64,000 bases of DNA from contig NW_001914902.1 in assembly GCF_000208925.1 (NCBI RefSeq), positions 1 through 64,000 of the forward strand. Direction: 5' to 3'. The position numbers and the translations under genes were made by a program. Under the pieces are notes generated by a model. That model made no database searches. It was not told where the DNA came from and was given only the letters and a program-made list of their open reading frames with translations. The DNA is from Entamoeba histolytica HM-1:IMSS. Taxonomy: Eukaryota > Evosea > Mastigamoebida > Endamoebidae. Below, in pieces: positions 42,164 to 51,676 of this stretch (positions within the stretch are counted from its first letter, which is position 1; every line of letters begins with the position of its first letter).

Positions 42164-43657
42164 ATGTTATTCATTATTTTATTTATTCTTGTTAAAGATT
42201 GCCAAAGTAAACTACTTTTTGATTGTGTCCCAATTGGTAATAAATTCAGTGATGGATTTAATTCTCAGACAAACACATCATCTCTACAATGTTCAACAAC
42301 GCATTCAAACAAAACATATTTATTTACAAAAGACTTCAGTGATGATTCAGAAAAAGATTGGTTAGTTGGTCACACAGTGGTTGATGGTCAAATTCTATTT
42401 TCTTCTAATAACCATCATTTATTTATTACATCGAATTTAACTTTAACTAACCAAAGTCAGTTATATCTTCAACGACCCTTTCAAGTAAGTTATTTATTGA
42501 AAATGATGTCACAGTCTCAAATATATGTATTTCATTCATTACAAATACAAAAAAGCATTACTATAAACAGTCAATTAAAAACAAATTATCCATTAATTGT
42601 TTCATGGAGTGCTATTGGAATCGAACTCTTTAAGTCTCTTCAAATTAATAACAGCACTGAATGCTTTGACCTTCTTTCAATGCAATCGTCTTATATCCTC
42701 AATACTGCTAATTCTATTAATACAATAAAAACAAATGATTTTCCTTATCCTCTTTCAACTGGTCATATTCATCTTCTTTCTGGACAACGTCTTATTCGTT
42801 ATTGCCCTTCTTCTGTCCCGTTTACTAATGAAGTTAAATGTATTTTAACAACTCCATTTTATCAAAAGTCTTATTCAGGTAGTGGAAATTATGCCTTTGC
42901 TTACCCTCATTGCCCGTGCAATGATGAACATACTTCATGTATTCTTGAATTTTTATCTTCTGAAGTGTACCTTCAATCAAATGACCTATCACATACACTA
43001 CTTCACATTAATCATAATACTACTCTCCACCAACTTGACACTTCAAAATTAATTCACCTTGAAGACTTATGTTTATTACGTCTTATCTCTATGAGACTAT
43101 TTTCTCAAAATGTTATTAAAACATCGTTTGGGTTTATTACGAATTTTGGAGATAGTGATGGTATGTTTTTCTTTAATCCATTAAATAATACTTTAGTACT
43201 AACTGGAACAAATGAAATTTGTTTGACCCAATATAAAAATAAAATTCCATTTACTTTCATTGGTCATGGAATGATTTATTTAAAAGATATTCAAGATTCA
43301 TCTGTATTTGCTTTTAGGATAGATAATGAAAAAGAAAGACTTAAAATCCATATCAATCAAAAAGGAAATAGTCAAGTACTGATATTTGACCAACAAAGTT
43401 ATCTTGATGAATTACCATATTGTGCTGTGGTGATAATCAAATCTAAGAATAATTTCACTTGTCAATCTTGCAAAGAAGGATTGACTTTAACTCGGTCTAA
43501 TCTTTGTATTAAAGATATTCATTGTATTCGTCACTCTCCAAATAGTCATTGTCTAAGTTGTAAGGATGGATATCAATTGTCTGTTGATAGAACTTGTCAA
43601 AGTAAATATAATAATATTGAAAAAATATCGTTATGCAAAGGTGATACTTGTGATTAA
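42164..43657 (+). CDS. Secreted Cys-rich protein resembling a transmembrane-kinase ectodomain
   Basis: 497 residues from the ATG at 42164, chosen because it opens directly with a signal peptide (MLFIILFILVKDCQS). An earlier in-frame ATG (42056) would add 36 residues in front of it. The body is a beta-rich region with several N-glycosylation sites; the C-terminal ~75 residues have the C-x2-C/CxxGY pattern CQSCKEGLTLT...CLSCKDGYQLS seen in the ectodomains of Entamoeba transmembrane kinases. There is no membrane segment after it, so the product would be secreted. A membrane pseudokinase lies 320 bp downstream on the other strand, pointing at it. Adhesion or ligand binding is a guess. Confidence 0.75.
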   Translation: MLFIILFILVKDCQSKLLFDCVPIGNKFSDGFNSQTNTSSLQCSTTHSNKTYLFTKDFSDDSEKDWLVGHTVVDGQILFSSNNHHLFITSNLTLTNQSQLYLQRPFQVSYLLKMMSQSQIYVFHSLQIQKSITINSQLKTNYPLIVSWSAIGIELFKSLQINNSTECFDLLSMQSSYILNTANSINTIKTNDFPYPLSTGHIHLLSGQRLIRYCPSSVPFTNEVKCILTTPFYQKSYSGSGNYAFAYPHCPCNDEHTSCILEFLSSEVYLQSNDLSHTLLHINHNTTLHQLDTSKLIHLEDLCLLRLISMRLFSQNVIKTSFGFITNFGDSDGMFFFNPLNNTLVLTGTNEICLTQYKNKIPFTFIGHGMIYLKDIQDSSVFAFRIDNEKERLKIHINQKGNSQVLIFDQQSYLDELPYCAVVIIKSKNNFTCQSCKEGLTLTRSNLCIKDIHCIRHSPNSHCLSCKDGYQLSVDRTCQSKYNNIEKISLCKGDTCD

Positions 43658-43975
43658 TTAAATATTGTTTTAATAATATCTTTCTCAACTCTTATTAATT
43701 TTGTTTTTTTTTTGAGGGGGGTTTATTTTAAATAGTTCTTAGTCATAAGAAATATTAATTAAGGTAGTGACTAGATAAACTTTTATATTAAAAAACAACT
43801 TTTTTGATAACTGTTGTATTAATTACTATTACTAATAACCTTGACCATTTGAAGAAAAGGTTAAAGTATCAATTTACAATTAATAAATAGTAATATAAAA
43901 TATTATACTAACTAAACGATGCTTAAAAAAAGTTGTTAAATTAATCACTCACAATACGAATAAAAGAAAGAGCAA
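43658..43975. other. Short spacer between the convergent ectodomain and pseudokinase genes
   Basis: About 320 bp with a T-run followed by a G-run near 43,705-43,722. No coding remnant of a membrane segment or kinase was recognised on the + strand. Confidence 0.5.
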
Positions 43976-44890
43976 TCAAACTTGACATTCATTTATTTTC
44001 AAATTCGTGATATGTTGAATTAACAATGACACTGGTGGTCTTCTGTATGGTTCGTAACTTGTACATTCTTTTACAATTAGTTCTATTTCTTGAGATTCAA
44101 GACTAACTAACAGATGTTGCTTCTTTTTTATTTCAACATCCCTTCCAAGGATAGTTTGTAAAGGTTTTCTAAGAAGCACAAATGCCATAACCATTCCAAA
44201 AGAAAAAACATCAGAAGATGGAGTGGTGAATTTATTTTGTGTTTCAGGAGAACAATATTCCATTCCAGGAATATGGGATTGAAAATGGGATGAATTTAAT
44301 AAGAATTGACTCATTCTTGAAAAACAAGAGAAAGAAGGGTCAGACAATTTCATCTGATAATCATTAGTAACAAGAACATTCGATGGAGACACATTCCCAT
44401 GAACAACTCCATTTGAATGTAGATATTTAAGACCATTTAAAATATCAAGTGCAATATCATAATAGAAAATTTGGTCATGCAAATTGGGATGATTAGTTTG
44501 AACAAACTCATTCAAAGAAAGTCTATGACAGTATCCTTCTATCAAAATAGGTGGTGTTGTTTGGTAGGCATAAACCTCTAGAAGATTTTTATGATGAAAT
44601 TCTTCAAAATATTTCATAGATTTATGAATTACTTGTGGAGGCAATTGCTTCAATAATAATTTGATAATAAAACCATCATATCCATCAAGAAATTCATTTT
44701 GAACTTCTTTAAATTTATTGGCTTGTGCGTGATATATTTTAGAGTAATCAGTAATACTAATAGCAGGTTCATTGATATTAAAATATTTCAAACTCTTAAT
44801 AAATAAAATTTGTTGTTTATTCTTAGTAATTATAACAAAAATTAACGTACTGACAACAAGTAATGAAACAATAAGGACATAAAATTCCAT
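43976..44890 (-). CDS. Membrane-anchored pseudokinase (transmembrane-kinase family)
   Basis: 304 residues: one membrane segment at the extreme N-terminus (about 4-22), a short basic linker, and a kinase fold (about 45-300). Lys77 in GFIIKLL stands for the ATP-binding Lys. The catalytic loop is HGN (His164, Gly165, Asn166: Asp lost) and the metal loop is DPS (Asp184, Pro185, Ser186: DFG lost). The Gly-rich loop is also absent. It should not phosphorylate and may instead scaffold or modulate. YCSPE and DVFSFGMVMAFVLL in the C-lobe are typical of the tyrosine-kinase-like/TMK group. It lacks an ectodomain; a TMK-type ectodomain gene faces it. Confidence 0.82.
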   Translation of the reverse strand: MEFYVLIVSLLVVSTLIFVIITKNKQQILFIKSLKYFNINEPAISITDYSKIYHAQANKFKEVQNEFLDGYDGFIIKLLLKQLPPQVIHKSMKYFEEFHHKNLLEVYAYQTTPPILIEGYCHRLSLNEFVQTNHPNLHDQIFYYDIALDILNGLKYLHSNGVVHGNVSPSNVLVTNDYQMKLSDPSFSCFSRMSQFLLNSSHFQSHIPGMEYCSPETQNKFTTPSSDVFSFGMVMAFVLLRKPLQTILGRDVEIKKKQHLLVSLESQEIELIVKECTSYEPYRRPPVSLLIQHITNLKINECQV

Positions 44891-45021
44891 TTTGTTTTTG
44901 TTCTCAATATTTCAAATTACCTTAAATATTTCTGTCTATTCCAGTATGAATTTTTCATCCTCAATGTAAGAATTAAAAAAAAGCTATAAAAGAAATAAAA
45001 AAAAGAGAGAAAGAAAACAAA

Positions 45022-45939
45022 TTAATCAAGTTTGTAGTAAGTTTTTTTATTGGCAGGTAATAAAGCTTGTTGTTCTAATACTTTCTTTACTAAACCATAA
45101 GATATTTTAACATCAGGATTTTCTCTTTTAAAGTCTTGTAAAACTCTAGAAACTATGAACTTATTGTAAGACTTAATTTGGTTCATATGAGTGTCAATGA
45201 AATCAATTAACATTGAATGTTGTTTTGTATATTTTCTTTCTTTATCTTCAATAACAAGTCTTCCATTAACTAATTTTTGACGATGAACTTTAGGTTCTCT
45301 TGTTTTACCACTTTGTTTTTTAATATAAATTTTTTGAGGATGTTCATCACCACCTTTATTTTTAACTAAATAAGTATAACAATAAAACAAAGTACCATCT
45401 TTGTCTTTAACAATTTCTTTATGAATACATTTATTTTGTTTTGATTCACTAGCATTTATTGTTTGCATTAATGGAGATGGTTGTTCTTCAATAACTGGAC
45501 AATCTGGTAATAATGTTTGTGTCATTGAAAGATTTTGATCATTCATTAAATGCATTGGATATAATTCATTTACTTCTCCATCATATGGTAGTTCACTCAT
45601 CATTGGTTGTGGTATTTCTGGTGGAAGATCTGTTTCTTGTTGAACTTGATTATGACCAATCATTTGACCTTCTTCAATTCTTTGTCCACATTCATTTTGT
45701 TCTTGTGCAAGTGGTTGATTAAGTTCAAGAACATGTGCCACTTGTTGTGTCTCAACATTTAATTCAATTTGTTCTTTCGTTTGTATTACTCCAGCACTAT
45801 GTAAATCAATTTGTTCTGGTTTCATTTGAACACTATCAGCACTAATCTCTTGAATATGAACTGAACTATCCATTTTAATTTCTTGTGGTTCAGCTCCAGT
45901 GGTACTTGTCGTTGGTATTTCACTCATAAAACTAGTCAT
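45022..45939 (-). CDS. Protein with acidic Gln-rich N-terminus and basic C-terminal domain, unknown
   Basis: 305 residues. About 1-165 is acidic, Gln/Glu/Pro-rich and probably disordered. About 170-305 is basic and looks folded (KQSGKTREPKVHRQKLVNGR, then HSMLIDFIDTHMNQIKSYNKFIVSRVLQDFKREN...SYGLVKKVLEQQ), with three or four helices. This layout suits a nuclear DNA- or RNA-binding regulator, but no known domain was recognised. The + strand frame inside it (45513-45722) is a shadow. Confidence 0.75.
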   Translation of the reverse strand: MTSFMSEIPTTSTTGAEPQEIKMDSSVHIQEISADSVQMKPEQIDLHSAGVIQTKEQIELNVETQQVAHVLELNQPLAQEQNECGQRIEEGQMIGHNQVQQETDLPPEIPQPMMSELPYDGEVNELYPMHLMNDQNLSMTQTLLPDCPVIEEQPSPLMQTINASESKQNKCIHKEIVKDKDGTLFYCYTYLVKNKGGDEHPQKIYIKKQSGKTREPKVHRQKLVNGRLVIEDKERKYTKQHSMLIDFIDTHMNQIKSYNKFIVSRVLQDFKRENPDVKISYGLVKKVLEQQALLPANKKTYYKLD

Positions 45940-46374
45940 CTAATTAATTTTAGAACTTCAATAACAATTTTACATTTATCTGTGTTTTAATTCTTTTTTT
46001 TTAATATTTTTCTTTTAATTTTACTATTTTCCTTTTTTTCTCTTTTCAGTTTTATTCTTTTTCTTCCATTCTTTTTTAGGTTTTCTTTTTATTATTTTCT
46101 TTTAATTTTTTTATTATTACTTTTTTATTTTTCCTTTTTCTATCTTTTTATTTTTTAGTTCTTTCTGACTTTTATTTAAAAATTCCTTCTTTCCTTTAAA
46201 TAACAAGAGGGTTTTTTTCGATAAAAATAAATAAAAAAATATGTTTTTTTTTTCTTAAACTGAAAATTTTTATTTTTGATGTTTTGAAACTTAAAATGTT
46301 TGTTTCTTAGATCTACTAAAAGAAAAAGAAAAAAGAAAAAGAAGAACTTAAAAGAACTAAAATATTAAGTGGAA
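45940..46374. other. Divergent promoter region, T-rich then A-rich
   Basis: About 435 bp between two divergent genes. 45,985-46,200 is strongly T-rich (with C) on the + strand. Near 46,341-46,360 two GAACT words in an A-rich run precede the R-SNARE start and may be its GAAC elements. Confidence 0.5.
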
Positions 46375-47127
46375 ATGGAAAAATATAATCCAGGAGCATC
46401 TATTATTTATTCATGTGTAGCATATAGTGAAACAATATTAGTAGAATATTCTGATGTTTCAATTCCCCAAATAGATTCTGTTATTCATCAAATATTAAAA
46501 AAAGTAATAAATGTGAATGATACTATGGTAGTCAGAAAGGAAAATATCATAATTAACGTGTTATCAAAATACAATCTTGTCACTGTTGCAATCACAGGAA
46601 CAACTTTTCCTACAGAACGTGTTTTTGACTTTCTGGATGATATTTATGTAACTTTTGTAAAAACATTTAATGAAGATCAATGGAAAAAATGTAGTGAAAA
46701 AACACTTAACTCTACTTTCTCTTTATTAATTAAACAAAAAATTAAACATTTTAATGACCTAACTACAGACCCTTTAAATTCTATTCAATTGACTATGAAT
46801 GATACTTTAAATCAAATAAATGATAATATTGATGTATTAGTTAATCGTGGTAATGTTCTTGATGAAATTGAAACTAATTCAAACTATCTTGCTGAGGCTT
46901 CTTTAGAATTAGAACGGTCATCAGTAAAACTTCGTCAAAAATATTACTTGACTACCACCAAAACTATCTTTTTGATCTTCTTCTTAGTTGTAGTTTGTTA
47001 TTCTTTACCATATTTTAATGATAAAAATATTAATATTTATAGTTTGTGCTATTTCTTATTGTTTGGGGTCACTGTGGTGTTACTTTTGAACAATGTCACC
47101 ATTAGCTTTTTAATTAAAAATTTATAG
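46375..47127 (+). CDS. R-SNARE (VAMP/longin type) with an extra hydrophobic segment
   Basis: 250 residues from the ATG at 46375 (the frame is open two codons further to a GTG, rejected). About 1-125 fits a longin domain. About 135-195 is the SNARE helix with the zero-layer Arg in NIDVLVNRGNVLDEIE, which makes it an R-SNARE like VAMP7. It drives fusion of endosomal, lysosomal or secretory vesicles with a Q-SNARE complex. A membrane anchor follows (TIFLIFFLVVVCYSL). Unusually it is followed by a second hydrophobic stretch (YSLCYFLLFGVTVVLLL) and a short tail, where VAMPs normally end after one anchor. Confidence 0.85.
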   Translation: MEKYNPGASIIYSCVAYSETILVEYSDVSIPQIDSVIHQILKKVINVNDTMVVRKENIIINVLSKYNLVTVAITGTTFPTERVFDFLDDIYVTFVKTFNEDQWKKCSEKTLNSTFSLLIKQKIKHFNDLTTDPLNSIQLTMNDTLNQINDNIDVLVNRGNVLDEIETNSNYLAEASLELERSSVKLRQKYYLTTTKTIFLIFFLVVVCYSLPYFNDKNINIYSLCYFLLFGVTVVLLLNNVTISFLIKNL

Positions 47128-47182
47128 TTTTTTTTAGAAAAAATAGTTTTAAAGAAGAAACCTAAAAACAAACAAATCAAAA

Positions 47183-48418
47183 ATGAAAAGTATAATTGCC
47201 ACAACACTTGATGGATTTACTTATCTTATTAATACTCAAAACAACCAAATTCAGTGTAAATGGAAACAACCACAAAATATAACCTCAGCTTCAACAGTAT
47301 CATATAACCCATCACAAAGTAAATTTATATTATGTGATAATGAAAAATCCTTTACTTATGAATACTCATTTATTAGAGAAAATGTCATTGCTAAATCCCC
47401 TATATTAGAGCCACTATCATCTATTTATTATCTTTCTACATCTTATATTGTTGGTGGAACGATTAGTGGGAAAATAGTTGTTTGGAGTAACTCTAATGGA
47501 TTACTTCTTAAACAATTCCAAGCTCATAATAAGAAAATTACTTCTATTGTTTATTGCAATGATAATGGTATATTGATTACTGCTGGTGAAGATTCAGTTA
47601 TTCGTGGATGGAATTTTGTTAGTTTGTTTTGTAATTCTGTTCCTGAGCCATTGTTTACTTATACTTCACATTCTCTTCCTATTACTGCTTTGTATTGTGG
47701 AGAAGGTCTTAACGCAGGTATTATTTCTATTGCATTAGATAATACAATGAAGTGTTGGAAAATTGGAGATTCAACTCCAACAGCTTCATTTACTCTTCCT
47801 TCACAACCACTATGTGTTTGTGTGAACAGTTCAAAAACTGTTATTTCTGTTGGGTGTATTGATGGGAAAGTTTATAGTATCCCAGTATTATATGCTCCCC
47901 AATTTGATCGTATTAATAAAAAACAAGACATGCAGGGAAAAGTATTTTATCACAGTGATTGTGGTGCTGTGAGATGTGTACAAGAATATAATGACACTTT
48001 GATTGTATCTTATCAAAATGGAAATCTTATCACTTTTGATTGTGAAACAACAGAACCATTACTTGTTAATGATGAGATTAAATCTCCAATTATTCATTTT
48101 CAAATCATTTCTCCCCCACTTCACTTCAACTCTCTTGAAGACTTAACAATTAAAAAGTCTAAAGAGTGGAAAGTTGATACATTAATTCTAAAGAAATACC
48201 CAGCTCTTGTTGATGAAATTCTTTCAACACCAATTTCTATTTGTCCATCAAAACCTTCAAAATATGATTTACAAAAAACTATTTATTCATCAACTAGTCA
48301 TTCAATTGATACCTCAACACCAAATAACCAATCTGAAATAGAAAAATTAAAAATGGAACTTCAACGTTGGAAAACCGTTAATTCTCAGTTAATTCGTTTA
48401 TTGCAACGAACAAATTAG
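47183..48418 (+). CDS. WD40 protein, Ipi3/WDR18-like
   Basis: 411 residues with about six WD-type repeats (for example GTISGKIVVWS, LITAGEDSVIRGW, ISIALDNTMKCWKIG) and a C-terminal coiled coil (EIEKLKMELQRWKTVNSQLIRLLQ). The run HSLPITALYCGEGLNAGIISIALDNTMKCW and the following GKVYSIP parallel WDR18/Ipi3, a subunit of the Rix1 complex that matures pre-60S ribosomes in the nucleolus and nucleoplasm. The C-terminal helix also suits it. Other WD40 proteins are possible but fit less well. Confidence 0.72.
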   Translation: MKSIIATTLDGFTYLINTQNNQIQCKWKQPQNITSASTVSYNPSQSKFILCDNEKSFTYEYSFIRENVIAKSPILEPLSSIYYLSTSYIVGGTISGKIVVWSNSNGLLLKQFQAHNKKITSIVYCNDNGILITAGEDSVIRGWNFVSLFCNSVPEPLFTYTSHSLPITALYCGEGLNAGIISIALDNTMKCWKIGDSTPTASFTLPSQPLCVCVNSSKTVISVGCIDGKVYSIPVLYAPQFDRINKKQDMQGKVFYHSDCGAVRCVQEYNDTLIVSYQNGNLITFDCETTEPLLVNDEIKSPIIHFQIISPPLHFNSLEDLTIKKSKEWKVDTLILKKYPALVDEILSTPISICPSKPSKYDLQKTIYSSTSHSIDTSTPNNQSEIEKLKMELQRWKTVNSQLIRLLQRTN

Positions 48419-48586
48419 AAATACTCTTCGGATTGCTTTAAAAATTGATTTGGACTTTTTCTTTCTTATGATTTTTCAAGTCTTTTATAATTTTTTTATA
48501 TTTAATATAGAAATAATAATTTTCTTATATTTTTATCTGGAGATGAAAAATAATGAAAAGCAAAAACAAAGAGAATTTCTCAGTAA

Positions 48587-48594
48587 AATGAACT
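48587..48594 (+). promoter_or_regulatory. GAAC core promoter element of the Akt-like kinase gene
   Basis: AATGAACT, an exact match to the Entamoeba GAAC-box consensus, lies 28 bases before the ATG at 48623. Confidence 0.6.
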
Positions 48595-48622
48595 AAAAAA
48601 ATATATTACCAGATTATTAACA

Positions 48623-49945
48623 ATGTCTGATGTATTAAAACGTGGTGTAATGATAAAAGAAGGAAGTAAAGTAAAGAATTGGAAGAAGAGATGGTTCGTA
48701 TTTCATAATAATGGAATGTTAGATTATTTTACAGATAAAAAAGAAACCGACCAAAAAGGAAGTGTTGATATGAATAGAGCAAGTTCTTTAAGAAAAACAG
48801 AAGACAAGAAGAGAATTATGTTAGAGATATTATTAGAGACAAAAGTTTTTCGATTAGCTTTTGATTCAGAGACTACTCGAGATGAATGGACAACTGTATT
48901 TCAAAAATTTATTGATGAGAAATGTAGTAAATCAGATCAATCTTCAAATGCACTAAAACCTAAACTAGAGGATTTTGAAACATTAAAACTTATTGGTAAA
49001 GGAACATATGGAAAAGTAATGTTAGTTAAAAAAATTGATACAGGGAAAATCTATGCAATGAAAATTTTAGATAAGAAAGCAGTTGTTGAAACAAATGAAG
49101 TTGAACATACAATGGCTGAAAGAGAGGTGTTAGGAACCATTGATAATCCATTTATTGTTCATATGCATTATTCATTCCAAACGGAAAATAAGTTATATTT
49201 TGTAATGGATTTTATAAATGGTGGGGAATTATTCTATCATTTACAAAATGAAAGAAGATTTTCTATTGCTCGTGCTAAATTTTATGCTGCTGAAATATTG
49301 TTAGCACTAGAACATTTACATTTACATGGTATTATTTATAGAGATTTAAAACCAGAAAATGTATTGTTAAATGCTGATGGTCATGTCTGTATCACAGATT
49401 TTGGATTAAGTAAAACAGGAATGAAAGGAGAAGGAGATATGACAAGCACTTTTTGTGGAACTGCTGCTTATCTAGCACCAGAAATTCTATTAGGAGAGAA
49501 GTATGATAGTGCTGTTGATTGGTGGAGTTTTGGTATTTTAACATATGAAATGATGGTTGGTATTCCACCATTCTATAGTGAGGATGAACGTGAAATGTAT
49601 CAAAATATTGTTAATGAAGCTGTTAGATATCCACCAAATACACCGTCTTCTATTAAAACATTTATTGATGCATTATTAGAAAAGAATCCAACTAGAAGAT
49701 TAACAGATACAACTATTATGAAACATCACCCATTCTTCCAAGGACTTGATTTTGATCGTTTAATGAAAAAAGAAGTTGTTCCACCTTATATTCCTCAAGT
49801 CCACTCTGCTGATGATGTTGCTAATATCGATCCATATTTCTTAGGAGAAACAGATGCCGCTATTGCAGAGGAAAAAAATTCAAATACTTCAGGTGGACAA
49901 GAATTTAAGTTTGATGGCTTTACCTATATTTCTAAAAAGGATTAA
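48623..49945 (+). CDS. Akt/PKB-like AGC protein kinase with PH domain
   Basis: 440 residues. A PH domain (about 6-96; KRWFVFHNNGMLDYF) should bind phosphoinositides and bring the kinase to membranes. The AGC kinase domain (about 118-375) has GKGTYGKV, Lys147 (AMKILDK), YRDLKPEN (Asp241), TDFG, and the T-loop TSTFCGTAAYLAPE phosphorylated by PDK1 in the family. The C-terminal hydrophobic motif FDGFTY has Thr434, as in Akt Ser473 sites. All catalytic residues are present. Akt-like kinases act in PI3K signalling, growth and, in amoebae, phagocytosis and migration. Confidence 0.95.
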   Translation: MSDVLKRGVMIKEGSKVKNWKKRWFVFHNNGMLDYFTDKKETDQKGSVDMNRASSLRKTEDKKRIMLEILLETKVFRLAFDSETTRDEWTTVFQKFIDEKCSKSDQSSNALKPKLEDFETLKLIGKGTYGKVMLVKKIDTGKIYAMKILDKKAVVETNEVEHTMAEREVLGTIDNPFIVHMHYSFQTENKLYFVMDFINGGELFYHLQNERRFSIARAKFYAAEILLALEHLHLHGIIYRDLKPENVLLNADGHVCITDFGLSKTGMKGEGDMTSTFCGTAAYLAPEILLGEKYDSAVDWWSFGILTYEMMVGIPPFYSEDEREMYQNIVNEAVRYPPNTPSSIKTFIDALLEKNPTRRLTDTTIMKHHPFFQGLDFDRLMKKEVVPPYIPQVHSADDVANIDPYFLGETDAAIAEEKNSNTSGGQEFKFDGFTYISKKD

Positions 49946-50090
49946 AATAAAGTAAACACAAAAATGAATTTTTCAAAGTTCAAATTCAATTCTTCTGGTT
50001 TTTTTTTTGAATCATTTGATAAATATGTAAAAGAAATAGTATTTTTATTTTTAAGAAAGTGGCATATTAAAATTTCAATAAAAGGATAGA

Positions 50091-50104
50091 GAACTAGAAA
50101 TTCA
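50091..50104 (+). promoter_or_regulatory. GAAC plus initiator-like sequence abutting the Vps25 ATG
   Basis: GAACT at 50091-50095 is followed by AAATTCA at 50098-50104, which touches the ATG at 50105. These resemble the GAAC box and initiator of Entamoeba core promoters. If used, the 5' leader would be only a few bases. Confidence 0.4.
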
Positions 50105-50744
50105 ATGACATTTGGAATTCCTGAATTTGCCAAATTTCCACCATTTTATACGTTTGGCAGTTGTTGAAAATAATAAACTTCAACAAAACTTATTTCATAG
50201 AATACAACTGGTAGACAAAACAAAAAATCAGCAACTTCAACTTTGGTCACAACTTATATTAAAATATTGTGAATGTATTAAAAAACCAATAATGAAACAG
50301 TCAGAGTTCAACAAACTACCAATTTTTCATAATGAAGAACTTCATCGTTTGTTGGTTAATATATAATGATAAATAATGAATTGTTATTTAAAAATAAGAA
50401 GAATAAAAATAAATGTAATAGGAACATTAAGTGAAAATGGAATTGAATTAGTTAAAGAATTTATGGTGAATAATAACAAAATTATAGACCTAAACAAATC
50501 TAGTAAATTAATACTTCTTTATAAACCACTTAGAGAATGGGGAAAAGAGTTATATGAATATGGAAATTCTAAAGGATTAATTGGACAATCAGATACATTT
50601 TTTTCAATTGAAAATGATAAAGAATCTGTTTTTTATCAAATGGATGATGAATTACTAATAGAAGGATTAAATTCAATTAAAGAACAAGGGAAAATGAAAT
50701 TGGTTCAGCATGAAGGAGAATATGGAATTTTTTGGTTGAAATAA
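50105..50744 (+). CDS. VPS25: ESCRT-II subunit Vps25, three exons
   Basis: Exons 50105-50151, 50201-50346 and 50422-50744 (introns 49 and 75 bp) join in frame to 171 residues; human VPS25 has 176. Without splicing two unrelated-looking frames appear. Matches to the family in order: FPPFYT then LQLWSQLILKYC (PPxY-type N-terminal motif and first helix), LHRTLSENGIELV, EWGKELYEY, and a C-terminal winged helix ending GEYGIFWLK. Vps25 forms ESCRT-II with Vps22 and Vps36 and starts ESCRT-III assembly on endosomes. The first intron starts GTTTGG, a variant of the usual GTTTGT. The reading across both junctions restores conserved segments, which supports the splice sites. Confidence 0.9.
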
Positions 50745-50954
50745 CAAAATAAATTTTTAAAAGAAAAAGATACGTTGAGTTTTAAAGAAAAATAAAATGA
50801 GTTTTAATAGAGTTAAAGATGAGATTATTTTAATTTATATCTTGTCTAATCATATTTTCTGTTTTTTTTTTTTTTTGATGATGCAGTGTAAAAGAGGTAC
50901 ACTTCTTTTTTTTTCACAAAAAAAGAAGAGAAAATAAAAAAATGAACAGTTAAG

Positions 50955-51188
50955 TTATTTTTTAAAATGAAGTTGTTTCTTTAAGAGTGTATTTTCTTGT
51001 TGAAGATATTCATATTTTTCTCTGTAGAACTGAAGGTCATTTTGTAACGTTTCTAGTGTCTGTTCTATCTTTTTTGGTGAATCTTCATTCATCGGTGATT
51101 GCTCAACACACTCTGTTGACGGCGGTGATTTACCACATGAGTCTGTTTCATTTGGTTGTGAGTCTGAGTGGTCTGTTATAACAGACAT
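50955..51188 (-). CDS. Small protein with C-terminal coiled coil, unknown
   Basis: 77 residues: Ser/Asp/Pro-rich N-terminus (1-38) and a coiled coil (LETLQNDLQFYREKYEYLQQENTLL region, 42-75). No family is recognised. The composition and ATG context make it a likely small gene. It is convergent with Vps25. Confidence 0.6.
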   Translation of the reverse strand: MSVITDHSDSQPNETDSCGKSPPSTECVEQSPMNEDSPKKIEQTLETLQNDLQFYREKYEYLQQENTLLKKQLHFKK

Positions 51189-51676
51189 TATCTATTAAAA
51201 ATTATGTTCATAGTCAATTTTTGATTATTTTTTTCATTTTTCTAATTTGATTTTTAACTTGGTTCTTTCATCGTACAGAGTTTCTAACCACCTTTTTCAT
51301 TTTATTTTTCTTTCAACTCTATTAATCTTTAGTTCAACTCTTTCTGCGTTTTTATCACATTTTTTTACAAGGCATTTTTAAACTGTCTTTTGCTCCAAAA
51401 ATGAAAAGATTATCACTTTTCTATATCTACAGAAACAATCTATCCATTTGTGGTGTTTGTTGATTTCTCTCCCAACTTTTTTAGAATCTTATCCATAAAC
51501 AGGAAGTTTGAATAGTAATTAATGTGTTTTATATAACGAAAAATATTTGACAAAAACATAAATGAATAATAAAAAAAGAGTATGAATTAAGAATAATAAT
51601 AAAAACTAAAAAGAATTATCTACTGGGTTGAAACAAAAAACCCTTTTAGAGTAAAAAGAGAGATCTATAGATCACA
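51189..51676. other. Upstream region of ribosomal protein S5
   Basis: About 490 bp between two divergent genes. It is AT-rich, with a C/T-containing stretch at 51,240-51,480. No gene was seen. It should hold the strong promoter of the S5 gene, but I cannot point to a specific box. Confidence 0.45.
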
